Source: Embleya hyalina (GTDB lineage Bacteria > Actinomycetota > Actinomycetes > Streptomycetales > Streptomycetaceae). From it: 64,000 nt of DNA. Location: the NCBI RefSeq assembly GCF_003967355.1, contig NZ_BIFH01000024.1, positions 62,001 through 126,000 on the forward strand, given 5' to 3'. The notes under the pieces are model-generated. The model ran no database searches, was not told the DNA's origin, and saw nothing but the letters and a program-made list of their open reading frames with translations. Positions within the stretch are counted from its first letter, which is position 1. The number at the start of each line of letters is the position of its first letter. Both the position numbers and the translations under genes were made by a program. This document shows, piece by piece, positions 6,719 through 16,047 of this stretch.

Positions 6719-9700
6719 GTGTACATCTCGGTGCTTGGCCCGCTCCAGGCGTGGGACGACGACGGTCGATCCGTGACGATCGGCGGCGCGCGCCTGCGCG
6801 CGCTGCTGATCCGCCTGTCCCTCGACCCCGGCAGACCGGTCTCCGCCGACCGGTTGATCACGGCCGTGTGGGGTGAGGACCCCCCGTCCGGCGCGGGAAA
6901 CGCGTTGCAGTCGCTGATCTCCCGACTGCGCCGGCAACTGCCCGTCGGGCTCGAATCGGGGCCGGCCGGCTATCGGCTCGACATCCGCCCCGACGACCTG
7001 GACGCGCACGTGTTCGCCGAGTCGGCGGTGCGCGGACGCCGGCAACTCGACGGGCGCGACCCCGCCGGCGCGGCCGAGACGCTCACGCGCGCGCTCGCGA
7101 TGTGGCGCGGCCCGGCCCTGGTCGACGCCGCCGACGCGAGCTTCGCGTCGGGACCCGCGGCGCGGCTGACCGAGCAGCGGTTGGGCGCGATCGAGGACCG
7201 GGTCCAGGCGCAGCTGATCCTGGGCCGCAGCCAGGGGCTGGCCGCCGAATTGGAGCAGCTCACCCGCGAGCATCCGCTGCGTGAGCGGCTGTACGGCCTG
7301 CTGATCCGCACGCTGCACGAGGAGGGCCGCCGGGCGGACGCGCTGACGCTGTATCAGGACCTGCGCGAGCGGCTGGCGGACGAGTTGGGCATCGACCCCT
7401 CGCCCGACCTGGAGGCCGCCTACCTGGCCGTGCTGCGCGGCGGCGACTCGCGGCCCGCGCCGGTGCCCGCGCCCGTCGCCGCCTTCGCGTCGCCCGCGCC
7501 CGCCCCGCCGGCCGTCGCCCGCCCGGCCCCGGGCAATCTGCCCGCCCGGCTGACCACCTTCGTCGGCCGCGAGGACGAGGTGGACCGGGTCGACCGGCTC
7601 CTCGGCCAATCGCGCCTGGTCACCGTCGTCGGCCCCGGCGGCGCGGGCAAGACCCGACTGAGCACCGAGGCCGGCAGCCGGATCGCGACCCGCGGCGTGG
7701 GCGTGGACGGCGGCATCTGGTTCGTCGAACTCGCCCCCGTACTCGACCCGTTGGACGTACCGCAGGCCGTCCTCGGGGCGCTGGGCCGTCGCGAGGTGGG
7801 CCTGCTCGATCCGCATCTGGCCGGTGCGCGCGACCTGATCGACCGGATCGTCGACGCGTTCACCGGCCCGCCCAGCCTGCTGATCCTGGACAACTGCGAG
7901 CACCTGATCGCCGCCGCCGCGAGCTTCGCCGGTCGACTGCTCGCCCGCGCGCCGTCGCTGCGCATCCTCACCACCAGCCGCGAGCCGTTGGGCATCGACG
8001 GCGAGATGTTGTACCCGCTGGGCCCGCTGGCCCTGCCGCCGGTCGGTGTCGACGCCGCGGACGCGCTGGGCTACGCCTCGGTGCGGCTGTTCGCCGACCG
8101 GGCCCGCGCGGTGCGGCCGGGCCTGGCCGTCGACGCCGACACGATCGGCGCGGTCGGCGAGATCTGCCGCCGGCTCGACGGCCAGCCGCTGGCCATCGAA
8201 CTGGCCGCCGCCCGCACCCGCTCGCTCACCCCCGCGCAGATCGCCCACCGCCTCGACGACCGCTTCCGGCTGCTCACCGGCGGCAGCCGTACCGCGCTGC
8301 CCCGCCACCAGACGCTGCGTGCGGTGGTCGAGTGGAGTTGGGACCTGCTGGAGGAGCGCGAACGCACCGCGCTGCGCCGGTTGTCGGTGTTCGCCGGCGG
8401 CACCACCCTGGAGGCCGCCGAGGCGGTGTTGCCCGGCGACGACTTCGACCCGGCCGACGTGCTCGACCTGCTCGCCGGACTGGTGGACAAGTCGCTGGTG
8501 GATGTGATGGGCAGCACCGAGACCCGCTACCGGCTCCTGGAGACCATCCAGGCGTACGCGAGCGAGAAATCGGCCGAGGCGGGCGAGGCCGAGGCGACCT
8601 CCGCGCGGCACGCGCGCTGGTTCATCGATTACGCCGAGGCCGCCGGCGCCCGGCTGCGCGGCCCGGAACAGATCGAGGCGATCGGCCGGATCACCGCCGA
8701 GCACGACAACCTCGCCCTCCTGCTGCGCTACGCCGTCGACCACGCCGACGCCGGGCTGGCCACCCGATTGGTCGACGCGCTCTCCTGGTACTGGGCGATG
8801 CGCGGCACCCACGCCGAGGCGTATTCCTGGGGCCACGAGGCGCTCGCCCTGCCCGGCCCCGTGCCGCAGGCCCGCCGGGCCACCGCGCTCGCCTTCCACG
8901 CGCTGCACTCGTTCTCCGCGGGAGAGCGGGGCACCGCGCTGCGCTCCTACGCCCGGGCCCGGCTGATCAGCCGTCGGCTCGACCCCGGCGAGGTGCCCGA
9001 ACTGCCGGTGTTCATGGAGTTGTTGGCGTCCATCATCCGCACCGACCAGGCGGCTCTGCGGGCTGCGTTGCAGGACGCGGACGACATCGACGATCCGTGG
9101 GTCCAGGCCATGGCCCGGCTCATGCGCGGACACTTCGCGGTCAACCTGGGCAGCCCCAAGGAGGCGGTGACCTTCCTGACCGACGCCCGGGATCGGTTCG
9201 CGGCGATCGGAGACTGCTGGGGCCGGGCCTCGGCGATCTCGGGACTGGCCGAACTGTTGATGTACACGGCGGACTACGACGAGGCGCTGGCCGCCGTGGA
9301 CGAGGCGCTGGGTCTGCTGGGCGCGCTCCAGGCCGAGGACGAGATCCCGCAACTGATGGTGCGGCGCGGGATGATCCACGCCCGGGCCGGCGACATCGCC
9401 CTCGCCCGGCAGGTGATGGAGGACATCTCGCGCCGCCCCGGCGCGCCCGGCACCTCGCTCACCACCGGTCTGGGCACCACCCTGGGCCTGGCCGAACTCG
9501 CGCGCTTCGTCGGCGACTTCGACGAGGCGGGACAGCGCTACGACCAGGTGCTCGCGGCGCTGCCGCCGACGCCGCGACTGCCGCAGTTGCCGCCGCAGTT
9601 CATCTGCAGCCTGTACGTCGGCCGGGCGCACGTGGCGTGTGCGCGCGGCGACGCGGCGGCGGCGCGCGCCGACCTGCGCACCGGGCTGCCGTTCGCGTTG

Positions 9701-10066
9701 GAGAGCCAGGACATGCCGGTCCTGGCGGGCTGTATCGAGGGATTCGCCGCACTGGCGCTGGTCTCCGGCGAGCCGGAGCAGGCCGCGACCCTGCTCGGCG
9801 GGGCACAGGTGGTGCGCGGCCATCCCGATCTGGGCGACGTCGACGCGGACCGGGTGGCCGGGCGCGTCCTGGAGCGGCTGAGCGTCGAGGAGTTCGACCG
9901 GGCCCGGGCGATCGGCACGGCGATGACCCGCGAGGAGGTGGTCGCCCTGCTCGCGGCCGACATGCCCGTCGCGCCGCCACCGCTGTGGGTGTCGGGCGAC
10001 GGGTGGTCGACGCAGGAGCGGAGGGTCAGGCCCGACGGTTGTACTGACGCACCGTCAGCGGAATGA
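6719..10066 (+). CDS. AfsR/SARP-type transcriptional regulator (wHTH-BTAD-NTPase-TPR)
   Basis: 1115 aa. Domain order: OmpR-like winged helix (about 1-85, beginning 'VYISVLGPLQAW'), bacterial transcriptional activator domain (about 90-240), a Pro/Ala linker, a STAND-type NTPase with P-loop 'GPGGAGKT' near residue 304 and Walker B 'LLILDNCEH' near 388, then a helical TPR-like region to the end. This is the architecture of AfsR, which integrates signals to switch on secondary metabolism or export. The start is GTG 6719, placing the winged helix at the very N-terminus as in the family; the GGAAGAG upstream is a modest ribosome site. The last 41 nt overlap the opposing exporter permease gene. The neighbouring DrrAB-type exporter is a plausible target but this is inference. 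Confidence 0.9.
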   Translation: MYISVLGPLQAWDDDGRSVTIGGARLRALLIRLSLDPGRPVSADRLITAVWGEDPPSGAGNALQSLISRLRRQLPVGLESGPAGYRLDIRPDDLDAHVFAESAVRGRRQLDGRDPAGAAETLTRALAMWRGPALVDAADASFASGPAARLTEQRLGAIEDRVQAQLILGRSQGLAAELEQLTREHPLRERLYGLLIRTLHEEGRRADALTLYQDLRERLADELGIDPSPDLEAAYLAVLRGGDSRPAPVPAPVAAFASPAPAPPAVARPAPGNLPARLTTFVGREDEVDRVDRLLGQSRLVTVVGPGGAGKTRLSTEAGSRIATRGVGVDGGIWFVELAPVLDPLDVPQAVLGALGRREVGLLDPHLAGARDLIDRIVDAFTGPPSLLILDNCEHLIAAAASFAGRLLARAPSLRILTTSREPLGIDGEMLYPLGPLALPPVGVDAADALGYASVRLFADRARAVRPGLAVDADTIGAVGEICRRLDGQPLAIELAAARTRSLTPAQIAHRLDDRFRLLTGGSRTALPRHQTLRAVVEWSWDLLEERERTALRRLSVFAGGTTLEAAEAVLPGDDFDPADVLDLLAGLVDKSLVDVMGSTETRYRLLETIQAYASEKSAEAGEAEATSARHARWFIDYAEAAGARLRGPEQIEAIGRITAEHDNLALLLRYAVDHADAGLATRLVDALSWYWAMRGTHAEAYSWGHEALALPGPVPQARRATALAFHALHSFSAGERGTALRSYARARLISRRLDPGEVPELPVFMELLASIIRTDQAALRAALQDADDIDDPWVQAMARLMRGHFAVNLGSPKEAVTFLTDARDRFAAIGDCWGRASAISGLAELLMYTADYDEALAAVDEALGLLGALQAEDEIPQLMVRRGMIHARAGDIALARQVMEDISRRPGAPGTSLTTGLGTTLGLAELARFVGDFDEAGQRYDQVLAALPPTPRLPQLPPQFICSLYVGRAHVACARGDAAAARADLRTGLPFALESQDMPVLAGCIEGFAALALVSGEPEQAATLLGGAQVVRGHPDLGDVDADRVAGRVLERLSVEEFDRARAIGTAMTREEVVALLAADMPVAPPPLWVSGDGWSTQERRVRPDGCTDAPSAE

Positions 10067-10865
10067 ACACCAGCATCAGACCCAGCGCCCACAGCAGCGC
10101 CACCATCGCGTGGTGCGCCACCGGGCCCCCGGTCAACAGCCCGCGCGAGGCGTTGGTGACCGCGGTGACCGGGTTGACCTTCACCCACGCCTGCAACCAG
10201 CCCGGCATGGTCGAGGTCTTGGCGAACAGGTTCGAGCCGAAGGTCAGCGGAAACATCATCAGGAACGAGACGCCCTGCACGGTGCGCGGCTGCTTCATGC
10301 TCACCCCGAGCAGTGCCACGACCCAGCAGAACGCGAACGCGAAGATCAGGACCAGACCGACCGCGGCGGCCACCGCGAGCACATTGGTGTGGAACCGGAA
10401 ACCGATGATGGTGCCGAACACGAACACCGACGTGATGGCGACCAGGAAGCGCAACACGTCGCCGAGCACGGTGCCCGCGAGCGGCGCGAGGCGCGATATC
10501 GGCAGGCTGCGGAAACGGTCGAACACGCCCGTGGACATGTCCGTGCACAGCCCGACACCGGTGCCCACCGACGCGAACACCACGGTCTGCACCATGATGC
10601 CGGGCAGCACGAACTGCAGATAGTCGTGCGTGCTGCCCTCGATCGCGCCGCCGAACAGGTACACGAACATCACGATGAACAGGATCGGCTGCAGCGTCAG
10701 GTCGATCAGCTGCTCGCTCTGCTTCTTCAGCTTTACCAGGCTGCGCCAGGTGAGGGTGAGCGTGTGCCGCACCACGGCGCTCGGGTCGTTGCGGTGTGCC
10801 GCGGGCTTGTGCGCGGGGGGTGGGGTGGCGCTCGGGTCGGCCGGGCGGACGGTGGTCGTGGTCAT
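10026..10865 (-). CDS. ABC-2 type permease, DrrB family exporter subunit
   Basis: 279 aa. Membrane subunit of a DrrAB-type multidrug or antibiotic exporter. About six hydrophobic helices are visible ('LQPILFIVMFVYLFGG', 'AAAVGLVLIFAFAFCWVVAL', 'AMVALLWALGLMLVF'), and the family motif 'SLPISRLA' follows 'GVFDRFR'. The N-terminal 30 residues are Thr/Pro/Ala-rich and presumably cytosolic. Its ATG overlaps the stop of a 34-codon ORF (ATGA), which itself overlaps the ATPase gene. The three are thus one translationally coupled unit. The 3' end overlaps the AfsR-like gene by 41 nt. Confidence 0.9.
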   Translation of the reverse strand: MTTTTVRPADPSATPPPAHKPAAHRNDPSAVVRHTLTLTWRSLVKLKKQSEQLIDLTLQPILFIVMFVYLFGGAIEGSTHDYLQFVLPGIMVQTVVFASVGTGVGLCTDMSTGVFDRFRSLPISRLAPLAGTVLGDVLRFLVAITSVFVFGTIIGFRFHTNVLAVAAAVGLVLIFAFAFCWVVALLGVSMKQPRTVQGVSFLMMFPLTFGSNLFAKTSTMPGWLQAWVKVNPVTAVTNASRGLLTGGPVAHHAMVALLWALGLMLVFIPLTVRQYNRRA

Positions 10866-10966
10866 CGGGAGGCTCCAGGGATGAGGGCCAGGTGGGAGAC
10901 GATCGTGAGGAGCAGGGCGAGCATCGGCATCACACGTGTGCCGTAACGGTCCGGAAGTCGGTTCAC
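10862..10966 (-). CDS. Candidate 34-aa membrane microprotein between exporter ATPase and permease
   Basis: Too short for usual gene callers. It starts at GTG 10966, overlapping the ATPase stop (GTGA), and ends with TGA overlapping the permease ATG (ATGA). A strong ribosome site (GAGGAAGG) precedes the GTG by about 6 nt. The peptide has a basic N-terminus (VNRLPDRYGTR) and then one hydrophobic segment, 'MPMLALLLTIVSHLALIPGA', enough for a single transmembrane helix. It could be a small exporter subunit, or a translated linker that couples ATPase and permease synthesis. Homologs are not known to me. The coupling on both sides is directly visible; function is inference. Confidence 0.5.
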   Translation of the reverse strand: MNRLPDRYGTRVMPMLALLLTIVSHLALIPGASR

Positions 10967-11952
10967 GCGGCCTTCCTCTTCGGGTCCGCGCCGTCGTCCC
11001 GCTCGGCCGATTCCTGGCTGCGGTGCCCGGTGATGGTCAGGAACACCTCGTCCAGACTGGGCAGTTGCAGGGTGAACTCGTTGACCCGGATGCCCGCCTC
11101 GTCGAGCCGACGGACCACCACCGGCAGCACGTCCTCGTCGCTCACCGCGACGGTGGCCTGACCGCGCTCGTCTTCCACGAACGGCTCCCGGCCGGCGATC
11201 TCGCGCAACAGCTCGACCACGTCGGGCAGTCGGGTCGGGTCGACCGGCCGCACCTCCAGGCTCCGGCCGCCGATCTGCGCCTTGAGCTCGTCGGAGGTGC
11301 CGTTCGCGATCACCCGGCCGTGGTCGATCACCACGATGTCGTTCGCCAGATGATCGGCCTCGTCCAGATACTGCGTGGTCAGCAACACGGTCACGCCCTC
11401 GTCGCGGACCAGGTCGCGGATCATCTGCCACACGTCGCCGCGGCTGCGCGGGTCCAGGCCGGTGGTCGGCTCGTCCAGGTAGAGGAAGGACGGGCGTCCG
11501 ACCAGCGAGGCGGCCAGGTCGAGGCGCCGCCGCATACCACCCGAGTACGTGTCGGGGCTGCGCCCGCCCGCCTCGGTCAGGTCGAACCGGGCGAGCAGTT
11601 CGCGGGCCCGCGCCTTGGCCTCGGCACGGGGCAGGTCGAGCAGTCGGCCGAGCAGCAGCAGGTTCTCGAACCCGGTCATCTCCTCGTCCACCGACGCGTA
11701 CTGGCCGGTCAGACCGATCAGCCGGCGCACGTCCTGCGCCTGGCGCACCGTGTCGAACCCGCCGACCCGGGCGATCCCCGCGTCCGGCTTGATCAACGTG
11801 GCCAGCGCCCGCACCATCGTGGTCTTGCCCGCGCCGTTGGGGCCGAGCAGGCCCAGCACGGTGCCCGCCTCGGACCGCAGATCGATCCCGGCCAACGCGG
11901 TGGTGTCGCCGTACCGCTTGACCAAGCCCTCGGTCTCGATCGCGTATGTCAT
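10963..11952 (-). CDS. ABC exporter ATPase, DrrA (daunorubicin resistance) family
   Basis: 329 aa, the ATP-hydrolysing subunit that powers the DrrB-like permease. Walker A 'GPNGAGKTT' (about 39), signature 'YSGGMRRRLDLA' (about 137) and Walker B 'FLYLDEPTTGLDP' are intact. The C-terminal extension ending 'LPSLDEVFLTITGH' is the DrrA-specific domain. I chose ATG 11952, which has GGGGAG about 7 nt upstream. The in-frame GTG 11979 has a weak site. It overlaps the downstream microprotein by 4 nt. Substrate unknown; the AfsR-like regulator next door suggests a metabolite exporter. Confidence 0.9.
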   Translation of the reverse strand: MTYAIETEGLVKRYGDTTALAGIDLRSEAGTVLGLLGPNGAGKTTMVRALATLIKPDAGIARVGGFDTVRQAQDVRRLIGLTGQYASVDEEMTGFENLLLLGRLLDLPRAEAKARARELLARFDLTEAGGRSPDTYSGGMRRRLDLAASLVGRPSFLYLDEPTTGLDPRSRGDVWQMIRDLVRDEGVTVLLTTQYLDEADHLANDIVVIDHGRVIANGTSDELKAQIGGRSLEVRPVDPTRLPDVVELLREIAGREPFVEDERGQATVAVSDEDVLPVVVRRLDEAGIRVNEFTLQLPSLDEVFLTITGHRSQESAERDDGADPKRKAA

Positions 11953-12356
11953 GGGTTGCTCCCCGTGGGTGTCCGTCACATTCGTCCGGCGGGCGCTCGT
12001 CGACCGATCGACGCGGCTCGCCTCGTATGGAACCCAGCGTCGCCCGGGGCGCCGGCATCACACGCACACGCCGCCGGCATCGCCGGCAGCGGGCTGATCC
12101 ACCGGCCCGCCGCCCGGCCGATCGCAACCGGCGTCGCGGTCACGTGGGTCGCCGGCAGCGGTAGGGTCCTGGCCCTGAGGGTCTTGTGGGGAGAACGAGG
12201 GAAGACCATCGGGAGCCGTGACACGCTCGCGATAACTTCTGGGTGACGGCGTTCACCGGGCACCTCGGCGGTCGATGTTCGGCGTTCGACGAAGACCAGC
12301 AGGGTGTGTCGGGTCGACCGGCAGGGGGCACACGCGACAGTGGGGGAGGCAAGGCG
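11953..12356. other. Divergent promoter region, exporter operon versus PknG operon
   Basis: 404 nt without a convincing gene. It must hold promoters for both directions. A loose inverted pair GGTCTT (12180-12185) / AAGACC (12202-12207) and an AT-richer patch near 12222-12240 are the only features I see. The first is compatible with an operator but is not strong. Confidence 0.4.
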
Positions 12357-13766
12357 TTGGCGGCAGCCGTTCCGATTTCGCAAGCACCGGGTCCGGGGAC
12401 GCCCGCACGGGCGGCGGGCCGTTCTCCCCGTGCGTTCCGACCCCGTCGGATATCCGTGGGCCGGCTGATTCGCGTCGGCAACACCACTCCGGGGCTGATG
12501 CTCGTCACGGGCGTGGCCCTGGTCCTGATCAGCCTGCTCGCCGGACTGTTCGCGGTCCTGGCGGTGGACCGGCGCGCCGACGCGGCCAAGGCGGTGGCCA
12601 CCGGCAGCGAACCGCTCGGGGTCAAGACCCAGGACATCTACCGGGCCCTCGCCGACGCCGACGCGACCGCGGCGGCCGGCCTGCTCGAAGGCGGCGTCGA
12701 GTCGGCGGACGTGCGCGAGCGCTACCAGCAGGCGATCGAGACCGCCTCACGCAAGCTGATCGAGGCCACCGCCGCGGGCGCCTCCGGCGAGGTGGCCGAC
12801 AAACTCGCGGTCATCGGCGTGCAGTTGCCCGAATACGCGCGCCTGGTCGAGCGGGCCCGGGCGGAGACCCGGCAGGGCAACACCGTCGGTGCCGCCTACC
12901 TGCGCTCGGCCTCCAAGAACGTGATGCGGGCCAAGATCCTGCCCGCCGCCACGGCCCTGCACGACATCGCCGAAAAGCGTCTCGCGGGCGACCACCGCGA
13001 CGCGACGTCGACCCCGTGGGCCCCGCTGTCACTGCTCCTGGTCGCCCTCGCGGCCTGCGCCGGCGCCCTGTGGTTCTTCGCCCGGCGCACCCACCGCCGG
13101 ATCAACATCGGCCTGCTGATCGCGGGCCTGGCCACCCTGGTGTCGATCGGCTGGTTGTGGGCGGCCACCGGCACCTCGCGCGACCACCTCGACCGCAGCC
13201 GCAGCGACGGCTGGGGACCGGTCGAGACGCTGGCCCAGGCCCGCTTCCTGACCCTGCAGGCGCACGGCGACGAGAGCCTGACCCTGGTCATGCGCGGCAG
13301 CGACAACGGCCAGTACGAGGCCGACTTCAACGAGGTGTGGGGCAGGCTCGTCGGCGTCGACGCGCGCGACGGCCGACCCGCGGTCACCGGCATGCTGGCC
13401 ACGGCCGAGCGGGTCACCCGCTCCGACGCCGGCACGCTCGCCAAGGTCAAGGCCGCGCGAGCCGCCGCCGCCGACTGGAAGAAGGCCCACGAAGAGGTCA
13501 TCACGCTCTACGGCAACGGCCAGTTCGAACAGGCCGTCGCCAAGGTGACCAAGGCCGACGGCGCGTCGCGCGCGGCCTTCACCCGGATCGACGAGGCGCT
13601 GGCCGCCGCGGTCACCGAGGACCAGGGCGACTTCGCCCGCTCGGTCCGCCGGGGCCGCGACGCGCTCGGCGGCCTCGGCGTCGGCATGGGAGTGTCGGCC
13701 CTGATCGCCGCCGCCGCGACCGTGGACGGCGTCCGTCGCGAGGTCGGGAGGTACAACCGGCCATGA
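12357..13766 (+). CDS. glnX: GlnX-like membrane sensor protein
   Basis: About 469 aa. Membrane protein with four hydrophobic helices: near the N-terminus ('LMLVTGVALVLISLLAG'), a central pair ('LLLVALAACAGALWFF', 'INIGLLIAGLATLVSIGW') and one at the C-terminus ('GVGMGVSALIAAAATV'). Between them are two helical extracytoplasmic domains. In mycobacteria and corynebacteria GlnX links the binding protein GlnH outside to the kinase PknG inside; the same order glnX-glnH-pknG is seen here. The start is proposed as TTG 12357 (GGGGGAGG 7 nt upstream); an in-frame GTG lies further downstream. Its stop overlaps glnH (ATGA). Identity rests on context and topology more than on sequence motifs. Confidence 0.75.
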   Translation: MAAAVPISQAPGPGTPARAAGRSPRAFRPRRISVGRLIRVGNTTPGLMLVTGVALVLISLLAGLFAVLAVDRRADAAKAVATGSEPLGVKTQDIYRALADADATAAAGLLEGGVESADVRERYQQAIETASRKLIEATAAGASGEVADKLAVIGVQLPEYARLVERARAETRQGNTVGAAYLRSASKNVMRAKILPAATALHDIAEKRLAGDHRDATSTPWAPLSLLLVALAACAGALWFFARRTHRRINIGLLIAGLATLVSIGWLWAATGTSRDHLDRSRSDGWGPVETLAQARFLTLQAHGDESLTLVMRGSDNGQYEADFNEVWGRLVGVDARDGRPAVTGMLATAERVTRSDAGTLAKVKAARAAAADWKKAHEEVITLYGNGQFEQAVAKVTKADGASRAAFTRIDEALAAAVTEDQGDFARSVRRGRDALGGLGVGMGVSALIAAAATVDGVRREVGRYNRP

Positions 13767-14776
13767 GCACCCGCATCGCCCTGCCCGCACTGGTGTGCGC
13801 CCTCGCGCTGACCGTCGCCGGATGCGGCGCCGGGTCGGCCGAGCGCGCCCTCGGCCGCCCGGCCGCGCCCCCCGCCGGCGCGCCGCGCGCACCCGCCGAG
13901 GCCGTCCCGGGACCGGACACCTCGTGCCCGAACGTGCTGGCCAGCCTGCGCCCCGGCGGCTCGCTGCCCGCCCCCACCGCGCTCCCCGCCGGCAGCACCA
14001 TGGACACCCTGCGCCGGCGCGGCTTCCTGATCGCCGGCATCGACCAGAGCAGCTTCCCGTTCGGCTTCGTCGACCCCAGGAGCAACACGCTGCGGGGCTT
14101 CGACATCGACCTGCTGCGCGAGGTGGCCAAGGCGATCTTCGGCGACGCCGGGCCCAACCGCGTCCAGTTCCGGGTGGTGCGCAACGAGGACCGCACGGTG
14201 GCGATCGCGCGCGGCGACGTCGACATCGTCGCGGAGACCATGACGATCAACTGCGAACGTCGGCAGAGCGTCGAGTTCTCCTCGGTCTACTTCCGGGCCG
14301 GCCAGCGGCTGCTGGTGCAACGCGACGGCACCGCGGACCGCGCCGACTACTCGGGCGGACTGGCCGCCCTGCCGCGCGGCATGCGGGTGTGCTCGGTGCC
14401 CGGCTCCACCTCGATCGGCCTGTTGCGCCGACAGGCCCCGCAGGTGAGCGTGATCGAGGGCGACACCTGGGCGGGCTGCCTGGTCCTGCTCCAGCAGGGT
14501 CAGGCCGACGCGGTCACCACCGACGACACGATCCTGGCCGGACTCCAGGCGCAGGACCACGTCTTCACCGTCGTGGTCGGCGACAAACTCACCTTCGAGC
14601 CGTACGGCATGGCGATCGCCAAGAACCGCGGCGACTTCGTGCGATTCGTCAACGCGGTGCTCGAACAACTGCGCCGCAACGGGCGATGGGGCGAGCTGTA
14701 CCGGGAGTATCTGGGCACCTCGCTCGGGGCCGACACGCCCGCGCCGCCCGAGGCCGAATACCGGGACGCCACGTGA
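13763..14776 (+). CDS. glnH: GlnH-like amino-acid-binding lipoprotein (SBP family 3)
   Basis: 337 aa. Extracytoplasmic lipoprotein of the family-3 solute-binding fold. It has a signal peptide and lipobox 'LTVAGCG' (Cys about 21), a Pro/Ala-rich linker, then the two-lobe domain starting at 'LRRRGFLIAGIDQ' with 'GFDIDLLREVAKAIFG' and 'GDVDIVAETMTI'. In the mycobacterial system GlnH binds Asp or Glu and signals through GlnX. No amino-acid permease or ATPase follows it here, which supports a sensing rather than transport role. The start ATG 13763 overlaps the glnX stop; the end overlaps the next gene by GTGA. Ligand is inferred from the family. Confidence 0.86.
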   Translation: MSTRIALPALVCALALTVAGCGAGSAERALGRPAAPPAGAPRAPAEAVPGPDTSCPNVLASLRPGGSLPAPTALPAGSTMDTLRRRGFLIAGIDQSSFPFGFVDPRSNTLRGFDIDLLREVAKAIFGDAGPNRVQFRVVRNEDRTVAIARGDVDIVAETMTINCERRQSVEFSSVYFRAGQRLLVQRDGTADRADYSGGLAALPRGMRVCSVPGSTSIGLLRRQAPQVSVIEGDTWAGCLVLLQQGQADAVTTDDTILAGLQAQDHVFTVVVGDKLTFEPYGMAIAKNRGDFVRFVNAVLEQLRRNGRWGELYREYLGTSLGADTPAPPEAEYRDAT

Positions 14777-16047
14777 ACCGAGCCCCCCGCGTGCTCGGTC
14801 GCGACGAGATCGACGAGTCGATCGTGCGTCACGAACGCGAGTACGACGGCATCACCGCCGGCCTGATGGAGCTGGAGAGCCACCCGGGCCGGCAACTGCT
14901 CGAAGGCGGCACGCTGACCGGACGCACCGCCGAGCGCTGGGAGGTCGGCCGCCGGGCGATCGCGCTGCTGTGGGGACACCGCGAGGCGTACGGCGCGGTC
15001 CTCGACCGGGCCCGGACGCTGCGCGGACGGCGCGGCAAGCCGCAACGGCCGGAGCTGGAGGAGCTGTCCTTCCTGCTGCTCGGACAATCCGCCGAACTCG
15101 CCGCGCGCGACGTGCCGATCGGGCAGCGCGGCCTGCTCGACCCGGCCATGCACGTACACCGGATGAGCCTGGGCGAACTGGTCGCCGACATGGCGCCGGC
15201 CTGGAGCGAGGCGACCGCGGTCGTGGAGGCCGCGGACGCGGTCTGGACCCGCCTGGTGCCCACCCTGGACCGGGTCGACGCGGGCATCGCCGCCGCCGAG
15301 GCCGGGATCGCCGAACTCGGCGGTCCCGACACGATGCCGGAGCAGACCGCCGCCCTGGACGGGGTTCGCCGTCGGCTGGAGACGGCCCGTACCCTGGTGG
15401 CGAGCGACCCGCTGGCGCTGACCGCCGGCGACGACCGGCGCATCGGCGGCGTGGACGTCGCCGCCCTGGAGGCGGAACTGCGCCGAGTCGCCGACGAGGT
15501 GCGGCACCTGACCATCGTCCGGGCCCGCTTCGAGGAGCGGCTCCGGCGACTCGCGGGCGTGCTGGAGGAGTTGGACTACCAGGAGGGCGACACGATCCGG
15601 CGGCGGGCGCACGTGTTGACCCGGATCAGCGACAAGCGGGTGCCGGAGGTACCACTGCGCGCCGCCACCCTGCGCGAACGGTCGACCACCGTGTCCGGGC
15701 TCGGCACCCGGGGCGACTGGGTGCGCGTCTCGCGCGAGCTGAGCGCCCTGGAGAACGACGCGCAGGGCGCCCGGGAGCGACTGGCCGCCACGCGCGCACA
15801 CATCGACGCGCCGCTGGCCCGGCGGGACGAACTGCGCGGCCTCGTGCAGTCCTACCGGGCGATGGCCGCGCGCGGCGGGCTCGGCGAGGAGGCCGTGCTC
15901 GAGTCGCTGTACGACCACGCCAAGGAGTTGTTGTGGCGAGCACCGTGTGAACTCGACGTGGCGGTACGGGTGGTGACCCGCTATCAGGAGGCGGTCATCG
16001 CCGCACAACGCAAGGATCGTCCGGACGACAAGGGGGACCAGAGATGA
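14773..16047 (+). CDS. Helical/coiled-coil protein of unknown function between glnH and pknG
   Basis: 424 aa, almost entirely charged alpha-helix with no signal peptide or membrane segment and many Glu/Arg/Ala heptads ('LAATRAHIDAPLARRDEL'). No catalytic motif is recognised. It starts at GTG 14773 overlapping glnH (GTGA) and stops within the pknG start (ATGA), so it is tightly coupled to both. An internal 'LTAGDDRRIGGVD' loop breaks the helices near residue 220. I infer a cytosolic adaptor or scaffold linking the membrane sensor to the kinase. This gene is not part of the mycobacterial glnX-glnH-pknG set as I know it, so it deserves attention. Confidence 0.7.
   Translation: MNRAPRVLGRDEIDESIVRHEREYDGITAGLMELESHPGRQLLEGGTLTGRTAERWEVGRRAIALLWGHREAYGAVLDRARTLRGRRGKPQRPELEELSFLLLGQSAELAARDVPIGQRGLLDPAMHVHRMSLGELVADMAPAWSEATAVVEAADAVWTRLVPTLDRVDAGIAAAEAGIAELGGPDTMPEQTAALDGVRRRLETARTLVASDPLALTAGDDRRIGGVDVAALEAELRRVADEVRHLTIVRARFEERLRRLAGVLEELDYQEGDTIRRRAHVLTRISDKRVPEVPLRAATLRERSTTVSGLGTRGDWVRVSRELSALENDAQGARERLAATRAHIDAPLARRDELRGLVQSYRAMAARGGLGEEAVLESLYDHAKELLWRAPCELDVAVRVVTRYQEAVIAAQRKDRPDDKGDQR

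Noticed and set aside
6560-9823. 1087-codon open frame on the minus strand opposite the AfsR-like gene
   Set aside because: Antisense shadow typical of very GC-rich coding DNA: low-complexity Arg/Gly/Ala/Gln composition, no family, and the plus-strand protein explains the whole span.
10031-10060. TGACG..CGTCA dyad at the drrB-like 3' end as another copy of the TetR-type operator
   Set aside because: It lies inside two overlapping coding ends and its centre differs from the two promoter copies; probably chance.
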